From: CBDESN01 sp965242495
Lineage (GTDB): Bacteria > Pseudomonadota > Alphaproteobacteria > MPNO01
Direction: 5' to 3'
Assembly (NCBI GenBank): GCA_965242495.1
Contig: OZ251446.1
Coordinates: 1,984,001-2,048,000 of the forward strand
DNA length: 64,000 nucleotides
In this document: one piece after another, positions 17,208-26,187 of the stretch
Layout of the letters: every line of letters starts with the position of its first letter
Numbering within the stretch: the first letter of the stretch is position 1
The notes under the pieces: generated by a model
Database searches by the model: none
Told to the model about the DNA's origin: nothing
The model's input: only the letters and a program-made list of their open reading frames with translations
Translations under genes and position numbers: made by a program

Positions 17208-17977
17208 GGCGGCGCCTCTCTCCATCGTCAACCCGTTCCAAGCTGCCTCGGCGATTGCAGCGCAATCAAGGTCTGACCATCCGACCCGCCCAACCCGATG
17301 CTCTCGATCGGCCGCTGTCGGATCACGATGTTGACCGGGCCATGCCGATCCTGCCTTCGGGACAAGGTTGTAGCGCAACGCGCCCGACCGACCTCGCCGC
17401 CCGCTCGCCGGGACGGCGCCACTCCGCCATCCCGGCGGGGACGCCTTGGGAAAGGCGCAACCGGTTTGATCGCATGGCGTGTGCTCCTGGCCGTCGGCGA
17501 GATCCTGGAGCGTGTCCGGGGTCGGTGGATCGAACGCGATTTCCGGCCCGACCGCGCCGCCTGCCTCGAACGGCTGCAAACCGAGGCGGACGGCGGACGG
17601 CGGCCGTTCGAGAACGCGACGTAAAGCGCCCGCGCCCGTCGGCGCGCCGGGTGGAAGCCGGCCTTACTCGAACCGGGCCTCGTTCAACCGCCAGTAGACG
17701 CCGGTTTCCCGCAACGCCTCGCTGTATCGCGCATAATCGAAGGGAAACTGGCCACCCGTATCGCGCGCCGGAGTCCATCCATGTCGCCAGCACTGCCGCA
17801 ACCATTGCCAAATCGAATATCGGAACGGCGCGAATGGCGAGCATGGAAGGTTCCTCGGTATTGGATCGAGCCGACCCTATAGCCAATCGCGTCTACGGCC
17901 GCAAATTGCATTCTCTCCGGGATGCGCAACGAGAAATCGGAGCGCCACCTTGGCCAACAATGTATGTAATCCCCATC
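17208..17977. other. Non-coding/decayed stretch with cca-tail duplicate
   Basis: It holds the second copy of the cca 3' end (17491-17752). On the minus strand, a short frame ending at the TAA at 17664-17666 reads FPFDYARYSEALRETGVYWR before its stop and looks like the C-terminus of a lost convergent gene that I do not recognise. I see no intact gene. Confidence 0.6.
17491..17752 (+). repeat. Segmental duplication, copy 2 (3' end of cca)
   Basis: 160 bases with four mismatches to 16143-16302, then a stretch absent from copy 1, then renewed similarity. This copy carries a fuller version of the sequence beyond the stop, including the tail of a minus-strand coding frame, so it probably preserves the ancestral junction downstream of cca. 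Confidence 0.9.
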
Positions 17978-18949
17978 TCAAAATTTATCGACGGTATTGG
18001 GGATCACCGGTTCGCTGGACAGCCGGCGGTGAATAGCCTTGATCATGTTCAAGGCAGTATCCGGGGCCAACACCATCATGCTGGCGTCGGCAACGGTGGT
18101 GTCGACCGACGAGGTATGGCTATCCTTTTGACGGTTGGTCTCGGCAACGGCGATAGCGTCTTCGATTGATCGGACGCCGCCGTTGACGAAGGTATCTCTC
18201 GCCTCGTCGTCAGCAAGAACGCGAGGAAGTTTTCGAACGTCGGCCAGTCGGTATATCTGGCCGTCGCGTATCCAGCGGCCGAAGTCGCGGAGATCGAAAC
18301 CCGCTCCGTAGATGGAGTCCTTGACTTCCGCCTTCTGTAGCTCGACAAAGCCACTGAATCGATCGACCTTGAAAGCGTCGTCGCTGCTTACGTCGCGGTA
18401 GTACTCGTTCATGTCGTGATAGGCTTCGATTTGCTGGGTGATCGTCCTCTTGTTTCCTCCACACCGGGCGATGAGGTCGTCATAGTCCATGAACTTGACG
18501 TTACGCAGGTAGTGAAGGTATCGCGCCTTCTCGTAGGCGGGCCAGTCGCGTGCGCCGACGAGGTGGGCTGTCACCCGGATCGTCTCGATGTCCCGCTGGT
18601 CTGGGTCGTTGAGCACGAGGCAATTGATGGCGGTCCAATTGCCGGAGGCGCTCTCCTCATGGAGCTCATAGTAAATTGCTAGGCGGGTGTTGCCGTCGAC
18701 GCACACGAATCGATCATTGGAGGGTGAAACGACGATAGGCACCGAGATACCTCGAGCCGCTCTGATGGAGTCCTTTAGAGAGCGATAGGAAGAAGCGCTG
18801 GCGGATCCTTCCGTGGCGGTCTGTAGAGGGAAGCGAATGCGTTGGTCATCAAGTTTGTCGCCGTATTTCTCAAGGGCGACCTTGATCCTCGGGTTCTCCC
18901 GGTCGAAGTCAATCTGGTGTGTGTGGATGAGACTGTACGTGCTCTCCAT
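17978..18949 (-). CDS. Orphan ParB/sulfiredoxin-fold (ParB N domain-like) protein
   Basis: 323 residues from the ATG at 18949, chosen for its strong ribosome site AGGTGAG seven bases upstream. The N-terminal half matches a ParB/Srx-type nuclease or NTP-binding domain: a strand with SVPIVVSPSNDRFVCVDG and the G-N-T-R box (VDGNTRLAIYYEL, about 84-96) in place of the GHRR of ParB. A helical middle part (ARCGGNKRTITQQIEAY) resembles a helix-turn-helix. No ParA is next to it. Codons are clearly A/T-richer than in neighbouring genes and the gene stands alone, so it is likely transferred. Such orphan proteins occur in defence islands and on plasmids. Function unknown. Confidence 0.75.
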   Translation of the reverse strand: MESTYSLIHTHQIDFDRENPRIKVALEKYGDKLDDQRIRFPLQTATEGSASASSYRSLKDSIRAARGISVPIVVSPSNDRFVCVDGNTRLAIYYELHEESASGNWTAINCLVLNDPDQRDIETIRVTAHLVGARDWPAYEKARYLHYLRNVKFMDYDDLIARCGGNKRTITQQIEAYHDMNEYYRDVSSDDAFKVDRFSGFVELQKAEVKDSIYGAGFDLRDFGRWIRDGQIYRLADVRKLPRVLADDEARDTFVNGGVRSIEDAIAVAETNRQKDSHTSSVDTTVADASMMVLAPDTALNMIKAIHRRLSSEPVIPNTVDKF

Positions 18950-19223
18950 GATAATCTCACCTCGCAAATTGTCATGGCGTGGCAGGCTTAAGCTTGAAGC
19001 CACGACAGCGCGGAGCACCGTACCCCATCGGAGCGGACGATTCTGTCCTCAGAGTCATTTGTCACCATGACCGCGCGAATGTCAACAGGGAGATGAAATT
19101 CCGAATTCGTCAAGTTGATAGCCCGGCCTCACCGGCTGCATTCATCAATCTCGGAGCGGGTCGCGCGGCGCGTAAGGACCTTTGCGGTCAGCCGGATCAA
19201 GGTTCGCCTTTTCGACTAGACTT
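18950..19223. other. Intergenic stretch upstream of the ParB-like gene
   Basis: 274 bases with mixed composition, A/T-richer near 19040-19100. It should contain the promoter of the ParB-like gene and the end of the UbiD operon transcript. No RNA gene or hairpin that I would defend. Confidence 0.4.
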
Positions 19224-20888
19224 TCAGACCTCGGGGAATCGCTCACCCAGCCGCTCCATCGTCAGCCCCTCGCGCGCCTCGTCGTCGAGATAGGGGATGC
19301 CGATGCCGTATTCGGACCAGCGGTCCCGGAGCCGCCGCTCCAGGGCCGGGTCGATCCGGTTGATCGGCGGCATCCGGCGGCCGCCCCAGTCCGGGTTGGG
19401 TTCGAACTCCCAGTTGCGGGTGGCGTCGATCAGCACCCGCGTCCAGCGGCCGGTGCCGTATTTGAGCACGCTCGCATGCTCCGCCGGCACCGACGGGTCG
19501 AGGACCGAGCCGAAGGTCGGCCCGAAGGTCAGCAGCTGTCCCTCGCCGGCATTGACCCGGAAGGCCATCGCCCAGTCGAGCGCCGCCGGATCGTGCGGGT
19601 CCACATCCTCCTCGACGACCATCACGTTCTTGTAGAACCACTGGCCCGAGCTGGTGCCCCACAGCGCGTTGGCGATCTGTTGGGCGTGCCCGCGATAGCG
19701 CTTGCGGATCTGCACCACGATGTTGGTGCCGGTGGTCACCGGCGGCATCCACACGTCGGTGACGCCGTCGATGCCGAACTGCTCCAGCGTGTTCCAGGCG
19801 ATGGCCGAGAAGCTGTAGGCGCAGAGCGTCGAATCCTCGCTCGGGAAGCCGGGCCGGGCGCCCTCCAGCGCGCCGCGCAGGATCGGATCGTCGCGATGGG
19901 TGACACAGGTCGCCTCCAGCACCGGCTTCGGCGACGGCGAGCCGCCGGCATGTCCGGGATATTCGGCGAACGGCCCCTCGGGCTCAAAGCTGGCCGGGTC
20001 GGGATCGATATAGCCCTCGACCACGATCTCGGCGCTCGCCGGGACTTGGAGGTCGACCGTCTCGCAGGCGACCAGCTCCACCGGCCGCCCCAGGATCGCG
20101 CCGATCATGTCCCATTCGCAGACCGAGCGCGGGAACGGGCTGCCGGCGCAGAACGGCAGCGCGTCGTGCCAGCCATGGACCACCGCGACCGGCATATGGC
20201 CCTGCTTGCCCTTGAACTTGGCGAAATGCCCGCCCCAGCCCTGGGTCGGCAGCATCAGCTTGCCGATCTTGTTGCGGCCCAGCACCTGGCCGCGATAGAG
20301 GCCGACATTGACGCGGCCGGTCTCGGGATCCTTGGTCACCACCCCGCAATAGGTGTCGAGGAAGCGCCCGCCGTCGGCCCGATGCCATTTGGGGGCCGGG
20401 AAGCAGCGCAGGTCGATCGCCTCGCCGGTCAGCACGTTCTGCTTGACCGGCCCGGTCCCGACGACGCGCGGCTCGATCGGGTTGCGGTAGACGTCGCGGA
20501 AATGCCGCACCAGCGCCCGGTCGCTCGTCTCCTTCGGCAGCCCGGCCATCAACAGCACCTGGTCGCGCGCGCCCAGGCCGCAGGTCATGAGCTTGGCGCA
20601 GGGCGTGTCGCGATGATCCTTGATGGCGTGGAAGACCAGCGCCGGGCCGCCGAGGGCCAGGTTGACGCGTGCGATCGCGCCGATCTCCTCGTCCCAGTCG
20701 ACCTCGGCGCGGACGTGGCGGAGCCGACCCGCGATCTCGAGGTCGCGCATCCAGCTGCGGAGGCTCGGGCCGTCGGCGGCCGCGGGGACGGGCGCGGTCG
20801 GCGCGACGCCCGGAGCCGGGTCGGGGCGGGCCGTGCGCCGGGCGAGCGGCACCACCTCGGCGGTCGTCGGCGCAGGCGATCCGGTCAT
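19224..20888 (-). CDS. UbiD-family (de)carboxylase
   Basis: 554 residues. After a 40-residue low-complexity N-terminal extension it follows the UbiD/Fdc fold. NVGLYR at 194-199 supplies the metal-binding Asn and catalytic Arg, E258 in CEWD fits the metal-binding Glu, and EGPFAEY at 304-310 supplies the two Glu of the catalytic triad; these equivalences to Fdc1 R173/E233/E277/E282 are by my own alignment. The enzyme should use prenylated FMN to decarboxylate an aromatic or alpha,beta-unsaturated acid. No UbiX prenyltransferase is in the window. It is the last gene of a VOC / 2OG-oxygenase / dienelactone-hydrolase / UbiD operon, and its ATG overlaps the previous stop (ATGA). Confidence 0.92.
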   Translation of the reverse strand: MTGSPAPTTAEVVPLARRTARPDPAPGVAPTAPVPAAADGPSLRSWMRDLEIAGRLRHVRAEVDWDEEIGAIARVNLALGGPALVFHAIKDHRDTPCAKLMTCGLGARDQVLLMAGLPKETSDRALVRHFRDVYRNPIEPRVVGTGPVKQNVLTGEAIDLRCFPAPKWHRADGGRFLDTYCGVVTKDPETGRVNVGLYRGQVLGRNKIGKLMLPTQGWGGHFAKFKGKQGHMPVAVVHGWHDALPFCAGSPFPRSVCEWDMIGAILGRPVELVACETVDLQVPASAEIVVEGYIDPDPASFEPEGPFAEYPGHAGGSPSPKPVLEATCVTHRDDPILRGALEGARPGFPSEDSTLCAYSFSAIAWNTLEQFGIDGVTDVWMPPVTTGTNIVVQIRKRYRGHAQQIANALWGTSSGQWFYKNVMVVEEDVDPHDPAALDWAMAFRVNAGEGQLLTFGPTFGSVLDPSVPAEHASVLKYGTGRWTRVLIDATRNWEFEPNPDWGGRRMPPINRIDPALERRLRDRWSEYGIGIPYLDDEAREGLTMERLGERFPEV

Positions 20889-21604
20889 GGCGTCCTCCCG
20901 ACCGGGCCGAGCTCGCGGTCGAGGAAGGCCAGCAGCTTGCGCCAGGCGTCCTCGGCCGGCTCCTGGCGATAGGCGTCGGGGTTGAGGAAGTTCTGGAAGG
21001 CGTGCCCGGCCCCGTCATAGGCGTGGAACTCGCGCCGTACGCCGTGCCGGTCGAGCGCCGCCCCGATCCGCGCCACGTCGTCCGGCGACGGGTTCTCGTC
21101 GTCGTTGCCGAAGAAGCCGATGATCGGGCAGCCGATCTCTCCGCTGCGCTCGATCGGCGGCGGATGGCCGGCGCCCCAGGCGACCATGACGTTGCCGCCG
21201 TAGAACACGCCGCAGGCGCGGAAGGCCGGGTTGGCCGCAGCGCCGAGATAGGCGAGCCGCCCGCCCATGCAATGGCCGGCGATGCCGATCGCATCGCCCC
21301 GCACCGAGTCGAGGCCTCGCAGATAATCGACCGTCGCGGCGATGTCGGCGACGATCTCGCCGTCGTCGAGGCTCCTGAGCGAGGTCATGCTGTCCTCGCC
21401 CGCGGGACGGCGGTGATAGAACAGCGGCGCCGCGGCGACGTAGCCGCTCCGGGCCAAGTCCTCGACGAATTTCCGGGTGAAGGCGTCGAGCGCGCCGCGG
21501 TGGTGCGCGACCAGGACCGCCGGATGCGGCCCGGCGCCCGCCGGCTCGTCGACATAGAGCTCCATCTCGCCGCCGCCGACGGTCAGCCGCTCCGATCTGG
21601 CCAT
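20885..21604 (-). CDS. Dienelactone hydrolase family protein
   Basis: 239 residues from the ATG at 21604. The nucleophile is Cys112 in GHCMGG, the variant typical of dienelactone hydrolases. D168/D169 in FGNDDENPS and H201 in GAGHAFQNF complete the triad. The enzyme would open a lactone or ester produced by ring cleavage. It is coupled to the downstream ubiD gene by a 4-bp overlap and follows the 2OG oxygenase gene. Confidence 0.92.
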   Translation of the reverse strand: MARSERLTVGGGEMELYVDEPAGAGPHPAVLVAHHRGALDAFTRKFVEDLARSGYVAAAPLFYHRRPAGEDSMTSLRSLDDGEIVADIAATVDYLRGLDSVRGDAIGIAGHCMGGRLAYLGAAANPAFRACGVFYGGNVMVAWGAGHPPPIERSGEIGCPIIGFFGNDDENPSPDDVARIGAALDRHGVRREFHAYDGAGHAFQNFLNPDAYRQEPAEDAWRKLLAFLDRELGPVGRTP

Positions 21605-21680
21605 GGCCTCGCCTCCTCGCCGGATGGACCCGGCCATCGTTGTACACGCCGCGGCGGGGCCGCGCCAACGCGGACGCCGG

Positions 21681-22682
21681 TTACCCCGCCGCCCCGGCGA
21701 TCAGCGTGTCGCTGTATTTCCGGTCGCGATAGTCGCCGGACCGCACCGGCGGGTAGCGCGGCGGGTTGCCGGGGCCGGCGCAGGTCGGGATGCACTCGAT
21801 CATGGCGTCGTAGTTGGGCTGGTGGAAATAGCCGATCGAGATGCGGCGCGCGGTCGCCGCCCGGTCGGGCGGCGGGTTGACCACCCGGTGCAGGTTCGAG
21901 AGCCAGCGGTCGTTGGTCCACTGCATCATCAGGTCGCCGATATTGACGACGAAGAAGTCGGGCCGGGTCTCCACGTCGATCCAGTCGCCGGCGCGGGTGC
22001 GGACCTGGAGTCCGCCCGGGCCGTCCTCGCCCATCAGGATCGTCATGCCGCCATAGTCGGTATGCGCGCCGGCGCGGAGCTGCCCCTCGGGCGGCTGCTC
22101 GGCCTGGGGCGGGTAGTAGTTGATCCGCATCGCGGTGACGTGGCGGTCGATCTTGTCGTCGAAGAAGCTCTCCGGCATGTCGAGAGCCAGGGCCGACATG
22201 CGCAGCAGCTCGTGCTCCAGCCGCTCCATCGCCCGGTAGTAGGCGAGCGCCGCGGCGCGGAAGCCCTCCGGCCGGTCCGGCCAGACGTTGGGGATGAAGT
22301 AGCGCCGCCCCTGCGCGCCGCTGTGATAGGCGTCGTCCGGCCAGCGGTCGGGACCGATATGGTAGAACTCCTTGAGGTCGGGCTGCGCCCCCGGGGCCGC
22401 GGCCCGGCCCAGCGCCTCGCCGGCGAGCAGGCGGTAGCCGCGCGGCGTGCCCCGCGCCGGATGCTCGGCCCGGAGCTTCTCCTCCAGCGGCCGCGCGAAG
22501 AAGTCGTGCGAGAGGGCGCGAAGCCGCTCGACCAAATCGTCCGGCACGCCATGACCGGCGATGGCGAAAAACCCGATACCGGCGCAGGCGTCGCCGATCC
22601 GCCGGGCGACGCGGCGCCTGTCGGCCTCGCCGCCGCCGAGAAACGGCGCCACGTCGATGAGGGGAACGCTGTCGGCGGTCAT
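21681..22682 (-). CDS. 2-oxoglutarate/Fe(II) oxygenase, isopenicillin-N-synthase family
   Basis: 333 residues. The N-terminal DIOX_N part (VPLIDVAPFLGG; GFFAIAGHGVPDDLVERL) is followed by the double-stranded beta-helix with H207-x-D209 (AHTDYGGMT), H265 (NLHRVV) and the 2OG-binding R280-x-S282 (RRISIGYF). It would hydroxylate, desaturate or open a small molecule. It lies 28 bp after the VOC gene in the same operon. Confidence 0.92.
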   Translation of the reverse strand: MTADSVPLIDVAPFLGGGEADRRRVARRIGDACAGIGFFAIAGHGVPDDLVERLRALSHDFFARPLEEKLRAEHPARGTPRGYRLLAGEALGRAAAPGAQPDLKEFYHIGPDRWPDDAYHSGAQGRRYFIPNVWPDRPEGFRAAALAYYRAMERLEHELLRMSALALDMPESFFDDKIDRHVTAMRINYYPPQAEQPPEGQLRAGAHTDYGGMTILMGEDGPGGLQVRTRAGDWIDVETRPDFFVVNIGDLMMQWTNDRWLSNLHRVVNPPPDRAATARRISIGYFHQPNYDAMIECIPTCAGPGNPPRYPPVRSGDYRDRKYSDTLIAGAAG

Positions 22683-22710
22683 GGTCGCGCTTCCGGAGCC
22701 GTCCCGCCCG

Positions 22711-23658
22711 CTACTTCGCCCTGGCGGCGCGGCGTTGCCGGGTCGGCGGCAGCGCCTTCGACCGGGGCAGGCCCGACGCCAGCACCCATTCGGCGAAGGT
22801 CTCGGGCGCCGGATCCCAATGGCCCGGCTCCCACGCCTCGGTCAGATAGTCCTCGTCGCAGAAATACTCGGCCATGCCGCCCGCGGGGTTGCGGAAATAC
22901 CAGAAATAGCAGGACGACACGTGATGGCGCCCCGGCCCGATCGCCGTCTTCCAGCCCTTCGCCGCCTGATGGATGCCGCCGGCGAACATCTCATGGATGT
23001 CGCGCACCGCGAAGGCGACGTGGTTGAGCTTGGCCTTGCCGTCGATCTGAAGGCAGAACAGGTTGTGATGCCCGCCGCGCGCGGCGCAGCGCAGGAACAC
23101 GCCCCGCCCCGTATAATGGTCGGAGACGAAGAACCCCAGCCGTTCGGTATAGAAGGCCTGCATCGCCGCGAGGTCGGGCACGTTGAACACGCAATGGCCG
23201 ATATGGCGCGGCCGGGCGCGGTCGTAATACGCCGCGCGCCGATCCACCCGGCCAGGGGCCGCCGGCGAGTTCATCGGCAACGGCGCGTCCGCCGTCTTGC
23301 GCCGCCGGCTGACGCGGAGCGCGAAGCCGAAGCCCATCGGGTCGACGGCGTGAAGCGCGCCATCCTTGTCGACGGTCACGTCGCGGTCTCTGGCGAGCTC
23401 CCGCTCCAGGGCGTGGAGGTCGCGCCGGGACTTCACCCCCCAGGTGATCTCGCGCGCCGTGGAGCCGCGCTGCACCGCCTTGGGCAGGCCCTTGGCTGCG
23501 CGCGGCCGCAGGATCACCTGGGCGCCGTCCCGCGTCTCCAGCACCGACTCCGAGGCGCCCGTCTTGACGCGCTTCAGGCCCCAGTCGTCGAAGAACCGGC
23601 GCGCGCGCGCCATGTCCGCGACGCCATAGGTCACGGCGTCGATCCCCGTGATCGTCAT
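22711..23658 (-). CDS. VOC-superfamily extradiol-type dioxygenase
   Basis: 315 residues forming two VOC modules joined by a linker around 120-145. The C-terminal module carries the full 2-His-1-Glu facial triad: H155 (HIGHCVF), H213 (LNHVAF) and E264 (GMAEYF). The N-terminal module lacks ligands. This is the layout of type I extradiol dioxygenases, which cleave catechols next to the diol. It is the first gene of the minus-strand operon, with a good ribosome site (GGGAGG), and shares a 103-bp divergent promoter region with the acyl-CoA ligase. Confidence 0.88.
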   Translation of the reverse strand: MTITGIDAVTYGVADMARARRFFDDWGLKRVKTGASESVLETRDGAQVILRPRAAKGLPKAVQRGSTAREITWGVKSRRDLHALERELARDRDVTVDKDGALHAVDPMGFGFALRVSRRRKTADAPLPMNSPAAPGRVDRRAAYYDRARPRHIGHCVFNVPDLAAMQAFYTERLGFFVSDHYTGRGVFLRCAARGGHHNLFCLQIDGKAKLNHVAFAVRDIHEMFAGGIHQAAKGWKTAIGPGRHHVSSCYFWYFRNPAGGMAEYFCDEDYLTEAWEPGHWDPAPETFAEWVLASGLPRSKALPPTRQRRAARAK

Positions 23659-23761
23659 GCAAGGCCTCCCGCTTCCCGGACGCTCTCATTGGTACGGCAA
23701 TCGGCGGCGCGACGAAAGCGAAATTTGGCCGGTTCGCGCGCGCTTGATAGGATGGCCGGCC

Positions 23762-25294
23762 ATGCTGTTCGGCGACATATTGCGTCTTTCCGCCCGGCGC
23801 CATCCGAACAAGACGGCGCTGATCTGCGACGACCGGGCGCTCCGCTACCGCGAGCTCGACGCCGCGGCCAACCGGTTCGCCAACGCGCTCGGCGGGCTCG
23901 GCCTGGCCAAGGGCGACCGCGTCGCCATCATGAGCCGGAACGCGCCCGAATACGCGATCGCGATGTTCGGCGCCGCGCGAAGCGGTTGCATCCTCGTCAA
24001 CCTGTCGCCGGCCTATCAACCCGAGGAGATCGCGCAGATTCTCGACAAGACGGACGCCGGCGCGCTGATCGTCGAGGACCGCGGGCTGGACAAGGTCGCG
24101 GCGCTGCCGCCCGGCCTGCGGGCGCTCGAACGGCCGATCGTCGTCGGGGCGGCGCCGGCGGCGGGCGGCGTCGCGTTCGATGCGCTCCTGGAGCGCGCCG
24201 CCGACGGACCGCCGGCGGTCGCCCTCGACGAGCGCGACCCGCTGGCGATGACCATGACCGGCGGCACGACGGGCCTTCCCAAGGGCGCGCTGGTCGGCCA
24301 TCGCGCCCGCTGCGTCTCGGCCTTTACGGCATTGATCGAGCATGAGGTCACCGGCGCCGACGTCTGCGGCGTGGTCACGCCGATGTATCACGCGATCGGC
24401 GGCTTCGTCTGGTTCCCCGCCGTCATGCTCGCCGGCTGCGCCGCGGTGATCCAGCGGCAATGGGACCCGGACGGGTTCGCCGATCTCGTCCGCCGCCATG
24501 CCGTGACCGCGGCGCTGATGGTGCCGGTGCAGGCGCGCGACGCGATCGACGACGGGCGGTTCGATCCGACCCGGCTGGCGAGCCTCCGCAAGATCGCCAC
24601 CGGCGGGGCGGTCGCCTCGGCGGACTTGATCGCGGCGTTGCGGGACAAGCTGCCGGACGCGGCCTACACGGATCATTACGGCCAGTCGGAGACCGGGCCG
24701 CTGGCCTTCCTGCGGCCCTGGCATCCGCGCGACAAGTGGGACAGCATCGGGCGGGCGGCCACGGGCGTCGATCTCGCGGTGGTGGACGCCGACGGACGGC
24801 CGGTCGGTCCGGGCGAGACCGGCGAGATCGCGGCCCGCGGCGCATTCCTGTTCGACGGCTATTTCGAGGATGCGGCGGAGACCGCCGCCTATTTCCGCAC
24901 CGGCGACGGTTGGGGCTGGACCGGCGATCTGGCGACGGTGGACGACGACGGGTTCGTCACCCTGGCCGGACGCGCCAAGGACATGATCGTCTCGGGCGGC
25001 GTCAACGTGTATCCGCGCGAGGTCGAGCGGGCGCTGGAGGCGCATGCGGCGGTCGGCGAGTGCGCGGTGTTCGGCGTGCCCGACGACCGCTGGGGCGAGG
25101 TGCTGATCGCCTACGTCGTCGTCGCCGACGGCGCCGCCGTGGCCGAGGGCGAGCTGCGCGCCTGCTGCGCCGCCCGGCTCGCCCGCTTCAAGCTGCCGCG
25201 CGAGATCCGCCTGGTCGAGTCGATCCCCAAGACGCCGGCCGGCAAGATCCAGAAGCGCCTTCTGCAGGAGGCCTATCTCGGCGACCGCGGCTGA
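23762..25294 (+). CDS. AMP-forming acyl/aryl-CoA ligase
   Basis: 510 residues from the ATG at 23762. ANL-superfamily motifs in order: P-loop TMTGGTTGLPKG near 163-174, YGQSETGP, the TGD box in GWTGDLATVDDDG, the hinge GRAKDMIVSGGVNVYP and the catalytic lysine in PKTPAGKIQKR near 493. It activates a carboxylic acid as the CoA thioester. The PAGKIQKR end and length resemble long-chain or aryl-CoA ligases. It begins the plus-strand arm of the catabolic block. Confidence 0.92.
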   Translation: MLFGDILRLSARRHPNKTALICDDRALRYRELDAAANRFANALGGLGLAKGDRVAIMSRNAPEYAIAMFGAARSGCILVNLSPAYQPEEIAQILDKTDAGALIVEDRGLDKVAALPPGLRALERPIVVGAAPAAGGVAFDALLERAADGPPAVALDERDPLAMTMTGGTTGLPKGALVGHRARCVSAFTALIEHEVTGADVCGVVTPMYHAIGGFVWFPAVMLAGCAAVIQRQWDPDGFADLVRRHAVTAALMVPVQARDAIDDGRFDPTRLASLRKIATGGAVASADLIAALRDKLPDAAYTDHYGQSETGPLAFLRPWHPRDKWDSIGRAATGVDLAVVDADGRPVGPGETGEIAARGAFLFDGYFEDAAETAAYFRTGDGWGWTGDLATVDDDGFVTLAGRAKDMIVSGGVNVYPREVERALEAHAAVGECAVFGVPDDRWGEVLIAYVVVADGAAVAEGELRACCAARLARFKLPREIRLVESIPKTPAGKIQKRLLQEAYLGDRG

Positions 25295-25391
25295 CGCCGC
25301 CGCCCGCGCGCGGTTTGCCCGGCGCGGCGATTGCCGTATGGTCGGGTAAGCGAACGGTTCGACCTCGAGATGGGGAGGCTCGCCTGCAGAC

Positions 25392-26174
25392 ATGGCGAAC
25401 GACGATGGCAACAGCGACCGCATGACGCTTCAGGGCGTCGATCTGGAGGTCGTCCGCAAAGGTGCCGGCCCGCCCCTCTTCCTGCTTCATGGCGGGGGCG
25501 GCCCGGTCGCCGGCCTGCCCTTCGCCGACCGGCTCGCCGAGCGGTTCGAGATCGTGGCGCCGACCCATCCCGGCTTCGGCGGCAGTCCGATCCCGGACCA
25601 TTTCGACGGCATTCACGACCTCAAGTTCCTCTATCTCGACCTGATGGACGCGCTGGACATGCGCGGCGCGGCGATGATGGGGTTCTCGATGGGCGGCTGG
25701 GCGGCTTGCGAGATCGCGGTCATGACCACCGAACGCCTGTCCCGGCTGGTGCTGGTCGACTCGGTGGGCATCAAGCCGGGCGACCGCGAGACCCGCGACA
25801 TCGCCGACGTCTTCGGCATGCCCGCCGAGGAGCTGGCGGCCCTCGCCTGGCACGACCCGTCGAAGGCCCCCGACATCGACGGCCTGAGCGAGGAGCAGCT
25901 CGCCATCCATGCCGGCAACCGGATCGCGCTCGGGCTCTATACCTGGGAGCCCTACATGCACAACCCCAAGCTCCGCCACCGGCTGCACCGGATCGACGTG
26001 CCGACGCTGTTGATCTGGGGCGAGAGCGACCGTCTGGTGACGCCCGCCTACGGCGAGGCGCTGCGGGCGATGATCCCGGGCGCGGAGATGACGGTCATCG
26101 CCGAGGCCGGCCACGCGCCGCAGGCCGAACGGCCCGACGCGTTCGTCGAGCGCGTCATGTCCTTCCTTTCCTGA
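25392..26174 (+). CDS. Alpha/beta hydrolase
   Basis: 260 residues. Oxyanion region FLLHGGGGP, nucleophile Ser in GFSMGGWA, acid in WGESDRLV, His in EAGHAPQAE. The pattern matches C-C bond (meta-cleavage product) hydrolases and esterases alike. It is 14 bp from the following LLM gene and lies 97 bp after the CoA ligase. Confidence 0.9.
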   Translation: MANDDGNSDRMTLQGVDLEVVRKGAGPPLFLLHGGGGPVAGLPFADRLAERFEIVAPTHPGFGGSPIPDHFDGIHDLKFLYLDLMDALDMRGAAMMGFSMGGWAACEIAVMTTERLSRLVLVDSVGIKPGDRETRDIADVFGMPAEELAALAWHDPSKAPDIDGLSEEQLAIHAGNRIALGLYTWEPYMHNPKLRHRLHRIDVPTLLIWGESDRLVTPAYGEALRAMIPGAEMTVIAEAGHAPQAERPDAFVERVMSFLS

Positions 26175-26187
26175 CGGGACCGATCGC

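Noticed and set aside
17228..17422. Small minus-strand frame upstream of the antitoxin
   Set aside because: No recognisable motif, weak start; part of a decayed stretch.
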